NCBI RefSeq assembly: GCF_014876775.1
Contig: NZ_CP062310.1
Location: forward strand, 907,699-971,698
Reading direction: 5' to 3'
DNA length: 64,000 nucleotides
From: Infirmifilum lucidum
GTDB taxonomy: Archaea; Thermoproteota; Thermoprotei; Thermofilales; Thermofilaceae
The position numbers and the translations under genes were made by a program. Positions 34,481 to 41,825 of this stretch are shown here, in pieces (position 1 is the stretch's first letter; each line of letters opens with the position of its first letter). The notes beneath the pieces are model-generated. The model was not told the DNA's origin, searched no databases, and saw only the letters and a list, made by a program, of their open reading frames with translations.

Positions 34481-34601
34481 TCTAAACCGATAGGGAAAAA
34501 ACTGCCTAATACGTTTAAGCGATGAGGAAGAAATTTCATCAGAAACCCGACGGGAAGCAGAGAAGTCTCCAAAGCGCAGGGGCATGTATGGGATACGTAT
34601 T

Positions 34602-34630
34602 TCGAAAGTAATTCTCTCGAAAGGTAATTC
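34602..34630. promoter_or_regulatory. Tandem operator-like repeat between two divergent HTH genes
   Basis: Two near-identical direct repeats, TCGAAAGTAATTC (34602-34614) and TCGAAAGGTAATTC (34617-34630), are spaced 15 bp start to start. A TATA-like CTTTTTAAG follows. They lie in the gap between the HTH-NrdD-like gene and the small wHTH gene, so either regulator could bind here. Confidence 0.5.
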
Positions 34631-34715
34631 CTTTTTAAGTGTTTACCGGAAAAACCCCTGGATTGGAAAAATCGTCGTGACAACAAGTATTTACCGTAAC
34701 TATAGCGAGTTTAGC

Positions 34716-35036
34716 ATGAATGTTGTCCTAACACTCATCGAGATGATCAGGCACACGAAGGGTGGGATGATAACCTTCAACTCTAAAAAGATAGCTGTCC
34801 TGGCAGGTATGGTCACTCACCCTGTTATCCTAACACTGATAAAAGATGTACTAGAGAGGCTTAAGGAAAAGGGCTACATTATGGAGGTGGGCAGGACGAA
34901 ACACGGCGTGAAGTACTCTGTAACTCGTGAAAGCCCGCTCTGGATCCTCGCGAAGAGCTACGAAAAAATAACCATCAGGAGTCTAGAGGATCTCGACGAA
35001 GTAATCGAGAAGCTCGCCCTGAAAGCACTAGCGTAG
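34716..35036 (+). CDS. Small winged-helix DNA-binding protein
   Basis: About 106 residues starting at ATG 34716 (the frame is open from 34584). The sequence MNVVLTLIEMIRHTKGGMI, VTHPVILTLIKDVLERLKEKGYI and GVKYSVTRESP has helix-turn-helix-wing order, suggesting a transcription regulator. TATA-like AAGTATTTACC lies about 26 bp before the ATG, so the mRNA is probably leaderless. The stop codon directly abuts the stop of rnp4 on the other strand. Confidence 0.65.
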   Translation: MNVVLTLIEMIRHTKGGMITFNSKKIAVLAGMVTHPVILTLIKDVLERLKEKGYIMEVGRTKHGVKYSVTRESPLWILAKSYEKITIRSLEDLDEVIEKLALKALA

Positions 35037-35399
35037 TCAGTTGATCCTCCTCCTGTAGAAGACGTACCATGGCCTTGGAGGTACTTTTCTGCGGTTGAGA
35101 GGGTATCTGCGCGTGTAGCCACACTTTAAGCAGGTCACCGAGATATACTTCATCTTTCCTCTGTTCTTCACACGCACTCGAACACTCTTCCCGGGCACTA
35201 AGAAGGCCCCGCACCTCCTGCAAACTCTCGCCTTTAGGAAATCAGGGTACTTAATCTGCGCCTTGCGCGCAATGGCCAGAGCTAGCTCCCCATACCTATC
35301 CGCGAGTCCTGGCTCCACCTTGTAGACCTTACTAGCGAGCTCCAGCAGGCGCGAGATGCGTTGCAACGCTAAGTCTTTTATTTCATCTCGTCTACGCAT
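35037..35399 (-). CDS. rnp4: RNase P protein component 4 (Rpp21)
   Basis: A zinc-ribbon subunit of archaeal RNase P that works with Rpp29 on the specificity domain of the RNA. The 120-residue protein starts MRRRDEIKDLALQR, has CRRCG and CLKCG pairs and a very basic end (YRRRIN). The frame is open to 35543, but the family starts at this ATG, which is leaderless relative to the TATA at 35423-35434. The nep1 ATG is only 13 bp away on the other strand. The partner rnp1 is at 52802. Confidence 0.92.
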   Translation of the reverse strand: MRRRDEIKDLALQRISRLLELASKVYKVEPGLADRYGELALAIARKAQIKYPDFLKARVCRRCGAFLVPGKSVRVRVKNRGKMKYISVTCLKCGYTRRYPLNRRKVPPRPWYVFYRRRIN

Positions 35400-35434
35400 C
35401 TTGTGGGGTCTAATGAGAGAGGTATATTTAATAC
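35374..35434. promoter_or_regulatory. Interlocked divergent promoters of rnp4 and nep1
   Basis: TATATTTAATAC (35423-35434) lies inside nep1 and about 29 bp before the rnp4 ATG. TCTTTTATTT (35374-35383) lies inside rnp4 and about 34 bp before the nep1 ATG. Each promoter is within the coding region of the other gene. Confidence 0.6.
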
Positions 35435-36105
35435 TAGCCGATGCCGCAGTAGAGCTTGTCCCTCCAGAGATCAGAAGACATCCCGCCGTGCTAACCAATG
35501 CAAGTCGGAGAGGGAAGAGTCCCGCTGAGATACTCCTCGACAAGTCTATACATTACCCCGCGATGAAGAGGCTAAAAGATCATGAAAAGAGGGGTCGCCC
35601 AGACATCGTACACGTCTGCCTCCTCAACGCCCACAGCAGCCGCCTAAACAGGGAAGGGTTGCTTAGAGTCATCATACACACAATTAGAGGCGAGGTTATC
35701 GAAATAGATCCTATGACCAGGATTCCGCGCAATTATCTGCGCTTTACAGGCGTCATGGAGCAATTGCTGGTCAAGGGGAGAGTACCACCTAAGGGGGATA
35801 CTGTTCTCATGCGAAGGCTAGGCTCCAGGCTCAGAGATGAGATAAGGAACAGGGGGATTGACTTCGTAGTGCTGTTGAATGAGGGAGGAACGCTCATAAC
35901 CCCGAGGAGGCTTGCTGAGACTTTGGCGGCACACGAGAGACCGGCGTTTGTCGTCGGAGCTTTTCCGAGAGGTGATTTTTCCGAGGAGGTATATGGTGTC
36001 GTCGATCAGGTCTACTCTCTTGGGAACATGCTTCTCGACGCATGGTATGTTGTATCACGTATTATTGCGAGTCTTGAGGACGTCGTGGGGGTGTGGGACA
36101 AATGA
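35413..36105 (+). CDS. nep1: rRNA small-subunit pseudouridine methyltransferase Nep1
   Basis: A SPOUT enzyme (Emg1/Nep1) that makes N1-methylpseudouridine in 16S rRNA and assists small-subunit assembly. The 230-residue protein starts MREVYLILADAAVELVP and contains KSIHYPAMKRL, GRPDIVHVCLLNAHSS and the late FVVGAFPRGDFSEE segment. ATG 35413 is chosen over the open frame upstream (35356). Its stop overlaps the pelota start (ATGA). Confidence 0.94.
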   Translation: MREVYLILADAAVELVPPEIRRHPAVLTNASRRGKSPAEILLDKSIHYPAMKRLKDHEKRGRPDIVHVCLLNAHSSRLNREGLLRVIIHTIRGEVIEIDPMTRIPRNYLRFTGVMEQLLVKGRVPPKGDTVLMRRLGSRLRDEIRNRGIDFVVLLNEGGTLITPRRLAETLAAHERPAFVVGAFPRGDFSEEVYGVVDQVYSLGNMLLDAWYVVSRIIASLEDVVGVWDK

Positions 36106-37160
36106 GGGTTCTCGAGGTCGACGAAAAGCGCAACAGGCTACGGCTTGTCATAGAGACTCCAGAGGATCTCTACTACTTGCTGTTACTAGTAAGAAGGGGG
36201 GACATCGTGTATGCGTGGACAACTCGCCAGCTACGTATTGAACGCGAGACGGGGTTTGAGAGAGGAGAAAGAGTCAGAGTTTACGTGGGAATAGATGTAG
36301 AGAAGGTGAACTACAGTAAGTTCACAAAGGCTATGAGGCTGACTGGTAGAGTGGTGAATGCCCCCGAAGATCTCCACATAAAAGGTAGCTACCATACCCT
36401 CAGTATCAACGTGGGGGATGAGGTAGAGATCCTGAAGAGGAGTGGGATAGGAGCGCTTGATAGAGAGGTTTTAGCGCGGGCTACGTCTATCATAAGGAGA
36501 CTCCTCCTAATATCAATAGGAGATGACGAGATAACCGTAGGTATATTGTCCCCAGTGGGCGTCGAGATACGGAGTTCTGTGCCTTATTACCCTAGGCGCA
36601 CCGACAGAGACACTAGCATCAGGGAAACCATAGTTCCGGCTCTGACACAACACTTAGAGTTGCTGAAAAGTCATTATCATTTCGAGGAGTACGAGGACAT
36701 CGTTGTCTTAACGACTGAGAGGTTGTTCGAGGCCGTTGAGGAGGCCCTAAGTAAAACAGGCATAAAGGCCCGTGTTATTAAAGTCAGCGAGGGCGGTGAG
36801 GCAGGGGTGTATGAGTTACTGAGGAGACCAGACTTAAGGCCTATGTTCGCCGAGATCCGATCTCTCGTTGAGGCTCAGGAGGCATCGAGCTTAATTGAGG
36901 AACTGTTCAAGGGCCTGAGAAGGGTTATAACGGGTCTAGACGCAGTAGAAAAGGTTAGCGAGTGGGGGGTTCTGGAGAAGGTGGTTATTGCGGATGATGT
37001 CTTCTTCGACGAGAACACGAGGGACAGAGTTCTGGATCTCCTAGACAAAGCCTCCTCGGCTAAAATAATCCTAGTGGACTCTGAGAGCGAGGTGGGTAAG
37101 GTGTTAAAGAAGCTGGGAGGAGCTGTTGCAAAGCTTTACTACCCTCTACCGAACACATAG
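36102..37160 (+). CDS. pelA: Pelota (aPelo/Dom34), ribosome rescue factor
   Basis: A release-factor relative that opens stalled ribosomes with ABCE1. The 352-residue protein has the Sm-like N-terminal domain (MRVLEVDEKRNRLRLVIETPED), a central domain without GGQ (instead YYPRRTDRDTS) and a C-terminal eL30-like domain. The lack of GGQ distinguishes it from aRF1. It is coupled to nep1 by ATGA. The last 22 bases overlap trm14 tail to tail. Confidence 0.94.
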   Translation: MRVLEVDEKRNRLRLVIETPEDLYYLLLLVRRGDIVYAWTTRQLRIERETGFERGERVRVYVGIDVEKVNYSKFTKAMRLTGRVVNAPEDLHIKGSYHTLSINVGDEVEILKRSGIGALDREVLARATSIIRRLLLISIGDDEITVGILSPVGVEIRSSVPYYPRRTDRDTSIRETIVPALTQHLELLKSHYHFEEYEDIVVLTTERLFEAVEEALSKTGIKARVIKVSEGGEAGVYELLRRPDLRPMFAEIRSLVEAQEASSLIEELFKGLRRVITGLDAVEKVSEWGVLEKVVIADDVFFDENTRDRVLDLLDKASSAKIILVDSESEVGKVLKKLGGAVAKLYYPLPNT

Positions 37161-38119
37161 ATCCACGACGCCAAGCCCCCCTCGTTAATCACTATTTCCC
37201 GCTCGAGGTATAAAGACTTCGCTTGAACAAGTTCCCTGCGGGGGGTTATCATGACCAGCTTGCCCTTACTTGAAAGCAACTCTTCAGCCATCATAAAGAG
37301 GGCCTCGTAGACCCTCCTAAGCCTGCCAACAGCTTTCTCGCGTATCCCGAACGGGGGGTTCGTAATAATAGCGTCTACTTCTAAACCCTTCCTGAGAGCA
37401 GGTTTCAAGACGTCCTGCACGTATATATGGGCTAGGCCCTCCGTCTTTGCGTTCTCGGATGCCTTGAGAGCAGTTTCAGTTTCTACGTCGCCACAAAGCC
37501 CTTCAGCTTCAGGATAAAGACTAAGGTATTCAAGCACGATAGTGCCGCTTCCACAGAATGGATCGAGGATCCTCCTCGCAGGGCCCGCGAGACGGCACAT
37601 AGCATACGCGATTATCGGGTTCAGAGCAGACTTGTGCAATGCTTTACGGTAGGGGCGGTCCCTCAGCGTCGAGAAGGGGGTTATGTCGACACCAAACCTG
37701 TATACCCCCCTATCGTATTCGACGTAGAAGACAATGTCGGGGGCGTCTAGCTGTACGCGTAATCCAAGTTTCTCCAAGAGTATTCTCCCAGCTTCACGTG
37801 CAAGATCGAGAGACGTAAACCCTACCTCCTTTGTTACACGCTCAGCGTGTACGGCGAAGGTTCGTAGCCCCTTGGAGAGATCTCTAACTTCATCCAAAGA
37901 TCTCTCAATAGCTCCCTCGAGAGTCCTGTCCTCTTCGAGAATAAACCTTATATTCTCAACAGACCTCAACGCCAGCACTCTCGCTATGGGTTCCTTTACT
38001 TCTGCGAAAACCCTGCCCGTAAGCACGTTGAAGTGTATGTCTAAGTGACCGTATGCCTCGCTCATTTCCTCCTTGACAATGAACTCTAGGCCTGGCACAG
38101 TAGTCAAGAGGAGCTTCAT
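37139..38119 (-). CDS. trm14: THUMP-domain RNA methyltransferase, Trm14-like
   Basis: Residues 1-150 hold an NFLD/THUMP RNA-binding domain (LTTVPGLEFIVKEEM to TFAVHAERVTKE). The C-terminal methyltransferase has LDPFCGSGTIVLEYL and the catalytic TNPPFGIREKA. This matches Trm14, which forms N2-methylguanosine at position 6 of tRNAs; a related 23S enzyme is possible. The 326-residue length is slightly short for the family but complete. Its start overlaps the stop of the small gene upstream. Confidence 0.87.
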   Translation of the reverse strand: MKLLLTTVPGLEFIVKEEMSEAYGHLDIHFNVLTGRVFAEVKEPIARVLALRSVENIRFILEEDRTLEGAIERSLDEVRDLSKGLRTFAVHAERVTKEVGFTSLDLAREAGRILLEKLGLRVQLDAPDIVFYVEYDRGVYRFGVDITPFSTLRDRPYRKALHKSALNPIIAYAMCRLAGPARRILDPFCGSGTIVLEYLSLYPEAEGLCGDVETETALKASENAKTEGLAHIYVQDVLKPALRKGLEVDAIITNPPFGIREKAVGRLRRVYEALFMMAEELLSSKGKLVMITPRRELVQAKSLYLEREIVINEGGLASWIYVFGRG

Positions 38120-38457
38120 GGATGATCCTTGAAAAGCGCGACTAGGGCTTTAAAGAAGTGTTTCCTGGCGAGTTCCTGCGCCATCGCAGGGTTGCTTGCC
38201 TTGAACGTGTGCCAATAGGAGAGGAAAAACACGCCCACGAGTACTCTGTAGAGTATATTGTCTGGCGTGGACTTCTCTATTAGAATAGTATTCCCGACCA
38301 AGTCCACGTCTAGACCATCCATGAGTCTTAGCCTGGGCTTGTAGATGTTGTCCACGACAACAACTGTCACGTCAGGGGGAGAAAGCCCCTCTAGCGAAGC
38401 AAGAGACTCCGCTATTTCGAGCGTGCGGGCTACGAGCCTCTTGTTGTCGAGTTCCAT
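38116..38457 (-). CDS. Hypothetical protein upstream of trm14
   Basis: About 113 residues, not recognised. It is an alpha/beta protein with strands DVTVVVVD and NTILIEKS, and an aromatic-rich helix (FFLSYWHTF). The frame also permits ATG 38475, but the shared TATA at 38487-38498 would put the transcript start near 38466, favouring ATG 38457. It is coupled to trm14 by a 4-base overlap and may have a related RNA role; that is only context. Confidence 0.55.
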   Translation of the reverse strand: MELDNKRLVARTLEIAESLASLEGLSPPDVTVVVVDNIYKPRLRLMDGLDVDLVGNTILIEKSTPDNILYRVLVGVFFLSYWHTFKASNPAMAQELARKHFFKALVALFKDHP

Positions 38458-38486
38458 ACCTATATATAGGAACATGGGGCGGCAAG

Positions 38487-38498
38487 TAATATTTATCG
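38487..38498. promoter_or_regulatory. Shared TATA element for divergent genes at 38457(-) and 38524(+)
   Basis: TAATATTTATCG is the only AT-rich block in the 66-bp gap. It lies about 32 bp before the plus-strand ATG and about 35 bp before the minus-strand ATG, so it can serve as a TATA box in both directions. Confidence 0.55.
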
Positions 38499-38523
38499 TT
38501 CGGGCAGGGAATAGTGGTGGGCA

Positions 38524-40053
38524 ATGATCCGGGTACGGGGGATCTTCGCCACGGCGATAGCAGGACTATTGGACAGTTCAGGCTACACCTTTAGCGATGT
38601 AAGCGAGCAGCTGCTGAAAAGACTGGGCAGTCTTAGAATTTCTAGAGAGGGTGTCCGGGTCACTGTGAAGGATCTCGATTCACGCAAGGGCGTCCTAATA
38701 GTGGGTGAAAGAGACGTAGCCTTGCAAGTACTCTCCCTTGTAAAAGCGTGTATGGGAGGGGTCGGCGTCGTGGTAGTACAGGGCCCCTATACACTGTACC
38801 GAGCTAGAGTATCCGAGAAAACCGAGGGCGGATACATAGTTGAACTCCCTGGTGCGAGGCGCGGGTACCTTAGAACAAAGAGGATGCACGGCATTGGGGG
38901 GCTTGTTACAGCGCACGTTGTTAGGCCTGACCCCATCTTGCCAGTTCTAGAGGAAGGGGTGGCCGTGACTGGGCGATACGCAAGGGTTATCGAAGGTAGT
39001 GTGCACTCTGTCAGTGAACATATAAAGGACGGTGAGTTTACACTCGAACTTCTATCGCTTGCATCCCAGCTAGCGCCTGAAGGCTGGGGAGTTCGGTTTC
39101 GTAGCGCCGCAAAGAGTGCGAGTATCCTAGAGGTGATGGAGGAATTGAGGAGACTTTTGGAGGAGGCGAGGAAACTAAAGGACTTTGCTCTGAATGTCCA
39201 CGAACCCACCTTGGTAAAAGAGGGGGAGGCTATCATCTTTCTACACTTCGAGCCGGAGAACATGTTTGTAGCAGACAGCTTGAGGAGCAGGTTCCACCCA
39301 ACCTTAGAGGGGCACCATCTGATCAAATCACTAGGAGACAACCTTATGAGCGACAAGCTTGACTCGCTGGAGGAGAAGGGGATACTTTCAGAGGATACTC
39401 TTGACTGGTACGCTAGGGGGCTCCTGAGTATACTGTCGGGTAGGAGCGTGAGGATAATACACGACAAGCCGTTCGGAAGGGGCTTCGTGTGGCATGCCAG
39501 CGCAAGAGTAAACAGCGATGGCTTCGTGTACCTTGAGAGGAGCATTACTTCTAATGGCTATTACGATGGGTTAGGGGTTAAGAAGGAAGCAGGTGATAAG
39601 ATACTCACAGTGACATATCCGTTTTCGAGGTTCCTTGCCCACTACTATTTCTCTGCATCGGGGAGCCTTAAAGGGGTATATATTAACCTCAACTTGCCCC
39701 TCGACTACGTGCTCTCGCCGCCTGCTCTCTGGTACCTGGATGTTTTCCTTGACGTTGTGTGGACTCGTGAAGGGAGAGTAGGCCTTATCGACGTCGAGGA
39801 GTACGAGGCGTTAAAGGCTCTAGACGCGTACCCCAACGAGAAGCTTGGTAAGTACCGCGAAGCGGCGGAAGCTCTTACGAGTGTTCTCCTGAAGGATCCC
39901 GAGTACCCCCTGAAAAACCCCCAGTTCCTCGTAGACCTCCAGAAGGAGATCTGGGGAGACTCCGAAAAATATTCAAGGAGCCTACTCGATAAAATTAGAG
40001 CGGTGGTGGGCGTTGGACGTCCTGTGGGCTCCATGGAGGATGAAGTACATTGA
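38524..40053 (+). CDS. FAU-1 family ribonuclease (RNase E/G-like N-terminus, DUF402)
   Basis: A 509-residue protein of the archaeal FAU-1 family, reported to bind AU-rich RNA and to act in 5S rRNA processing. The N-terminal half resembles the RNase E/G S1-like region (RVRGIFATAIAGLL to RGYLRTKRMHGIGG), and the C-terminal part is DUF402 (YLDVFLDVVW, VGLIDVEEYEAL). Length is slightly above the usual 430-480. The HIT gene starts 41 bases before its end in another frame. Confidence 0.86.
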   Translation: MIRVRGIFATAIAGLLDSSGYTFSDVSEQLLKRLGSLRISREGVRVTVKDLDSRKGVLIVGERDVALQVLSLVKACMGGVGVVVVQGPYTLYRARVSEKTEGGYIVELPGARRGYLRTKRMHGIGGLVTAHVVRPDPILPVLEEGVAVTGRYARVIEGSVHSVSEHIKDGEFTLELLSLASQLAPEGWGVRFRSAAKSASILEVMEELRRLLEEARKLKDFALNVHEPTLVKEGEAIIFLHFEPENMFVADSLRSRFHPTLEGHHLIKSLGDNLMSDKLDSLEEKGILSEDTLDWYARGLLSILSGRSVRIIHDKPFGRGFVWHASARVNSDGFVYLERSITSNGYYDGLGVKKEAGDKILTVTYPFSRFLAHYYFSASGSLKGVYINLNLPLDYVLSPPALWYLDVFLDVVWTREGRVGLIDVEEYEALKALDAYPNEKLGKYREAAEALTSVLLKDPEYPLKNPQFLVDLQKEIWGDSEKYSRSLLDKIRAVVGVGRPVGSMEDEVH

Positions 40054-40528
40054 ATACGCTAAGCTGGAACGCGCCACCGAGTGCTTCATATGTAGGGCCT
40101 TCAATGAGAGCGACAATGAGAGAAACCTCGTCATCTACAAGAGCGATGCTGTAATAGTTCTGATGAACAATTTCCCCTACAATACCGGCCATTTACTCGT
40201 AGCACCCACTAAACATGTTCCAGACTTTAGCCTCCTCACGGATGAAGAGTTATGCCTGCTGGCAAAAGCAGTAAAAGCTTCAGTAGAGGTTCTCAAGAGG
40301 GCGCTGTCCCCAGACGGCTTCAATGTCGGCGTGAACCTCGGTAGAGTGGCGGGAGCTGGACTTGAGAGCCATGTTCACCTGCACATTGTTCCACGCTGGA
40401 GCGGCGACACGAACTTCATGCCAATAATTGCCGATACAAAAGTTATTCCAGAGGCACTAAGAGACACATACAGCAAGCTTGTACAGCATCGCGAACTCTT
40501 TAGGGGGGTCGAAAAGTGCTCTATTTGA
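40013..40528 (+). CDS. HIT family nucleotide hydrolase or phosphorylase
   Basis: A 171-residue histidine-triad protein with the catalytic motif HVHLHIVPRW. The N-terminal WAPWRMKYIE and CFIC are typical of the Ap4A-phosphorylase-like HIT branch. Likely substrates are dinucleoside polyphosphates or adenylylated compounds. The TTG start lies inside the FAU-1 gene (41-bp overlap), and the end overlaps aIF2 gamma by 8 bases. Confidence 0.9.
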   Translation: MDVLWAPWRMKYIEYAKLERATECFICRAFNESDNERNLVIYKSDAVIVLMNNFPYNTGHLLVAPTKHVPDFSLLTDEELCLLAKAVKASVEVLKRALSPDGFNVGVNLGRVAGAGLESHVHLHIVPRWSGDTNFMPIIADTKVIPEALRDTYSKLVQHRELFRGVEKCSI

Positions 40529-41789
40529 TGAAGCCGTAACCGATGAGCCTCCACCTGCCGGCTATCTGCCTTGATAGGGCTACGCGCGTACCACTGCCAG
40601 CGACGACAGGGATCTTGAGCTTTAGGTGTACACTGTCAGATCTCGCTGAGGTCACCGTACCAACTGATAAGGATGTCCCTACATTCAGCATTATTACCTC
40701 GTTCGTTTTCAAGGGTTCAACCTTAAGAGGCTGCTCGGCGCCAACAACTCTCTCCAACAGGTGGATTTCGACCTCCAGGTCGTAGAGAGGTTCTGGCAGC
40801 GTCCCAGGCTTCCCCACAACGTTGCCGATGAGGTTGTCTGCTTTTGTTATACTTGGATCCAGCTCCGTACCTATGGCTATAAGGCCGCCGGGGTAAGCTA
40901 CTTCTAACGGCTCGTTCCCAGATTTCAGCGACGTTATTGTTGTGTAAAGGGGCTCATAGACTTCCTGGCCCCCCTTCTTCACCTTAAGGCCAGGCCGAAT
41001 CTCTATTTCATCTCCAACTCTGAATTTCCCTTGGATTACTGTCCCACCGAGGACACCCCCGGCAAGCTCACTCACAGGCGTTCCTGGCTTGTTCACATCA
41101 AAAGACCTAGCCACAAGCATCTTAGGTGGCAGTGTGTGGTCGCGCTGGGGTATCGGCACATATTTTTCTAGAGCCCAGACTAAAGCGTCAATGTTAGCCC
41201 TATGGAGAGCCGATACAGGGATTATTGGGGCACTCTCGGCCCAAGTGCCCTCTAGGAAGCGCCTTATCTCCTTATAGCTCTCTTTAGCCCTCTCCCTACT
41301 GACGATATCTATCTTATTTTGGATGACCACGAGTTTCCTCACGCCTATTATACTCAGAGCAGTAAAGTGCTCCCGTGTCTGCGGCTGGGGACACTCCTTA
41401 GTGGCGTCTATCACGAGTAAAGCCGCGTCCATCATTGCGGCTCCGGCGAGCATTATAGACATGAGCATCTCGTGTCCTGGGACGTCCACGAAGGAGACCT
41501 TCCTTACATACTCCAGGGGCGTGCCGCAGTACCTGCACCTCATGTCCTCCGGGAGGTTCGCGGAAGTATAGTACTTCTGAGGTGGTGGACACTTGGGGCA
41601 TTGATAGATCGCGGTGTCGGCGTACCCTATCTTCAGTGTAATACCCCTCTTAAGCTCCTCTGAGTGATGCGACGCCCAGATCCCAGTGAGAGCCTGTATC
41701 AGCGTAGTCTTGCCATGGTCAACATGTCCGGCTGTGCCTATGTTCACGAGAGGCTGCCTCTTAATAGCCTCCTCGAATTCTCTGTCCAT
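40521..41789 (-). CDS. eif2g: Translation initiation factor aIF2 gamma subunit
   Basis: The GTP-binding core of aIF2, which delivers initiator Met-tRNA. The 422-residue protein has GHVDHGKTTL (G1), a zinc knuckle with CPKCPPP and CRYCG, DVPGHE (G3) and QNKIDIV (G4), followed by two beta-barrel domains ending RQIAGRWRLIGYGFI. The open frame extends 8 codons upstream, but MDREFEEAIKRQPLVNIG is the natural start. An AATATATT box lies about 27 bp upstream. argS lies just upstream on the same strand. Confidence 0.97.
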   Translation of the reverse strand: MDREFEEAIKRQPLVNIGTAGHVDHGKTTLIQALTGIWASHHSEELKRGITLKIGYADTAIYQCPKCPPPQKYYTSANLPEDMRCRYCGTPLEYVRKVSFVDVPGHEMLMSIMLAGAAMMDAALLVIDATKECPQPQTREHFTALSIIGVRKLVVIQNKIDIVSRERAKESYKEIRRFLEGTWAESAPIIPVSALHRANIDALVWALEKYVPIPQRDHTLPPKMLVARSFDVNKPGTPVSELAGGVLGGTVIQGKFRVGDEIEIRPGLKVKKGGQEVYEPLYTTITSLKSGNEPLEVAYPGGLIAIGTELDPSITKADNLIGNVVGKPGTLPEPLYDLEVEIHLLERVVGAEQPLKVEPLKTNEVIMLNVGTSLSVGTVTSARSDSVHLKLKIPVVAGSGTRVALSRQIAGRWRLIGYGFIK

Positions 41790-41825
41790 ACCCAACACCA
41801 CAATATGGCACAATATATTGTTTAG

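Noticed and set aside
34510-34545. C/D box RNA between the two HTH genes
   Set aside because: A TGATGA/TCATCA core is present, but D boxes and guide spacing are missing on both strands.
34481-34585. N-terminal extension of the HTH-NrdD-like protein
   Set aside because: The extra residues are basic and low in similarity, and a TATA-like box lies inside them at the right distance for ATG 34480.
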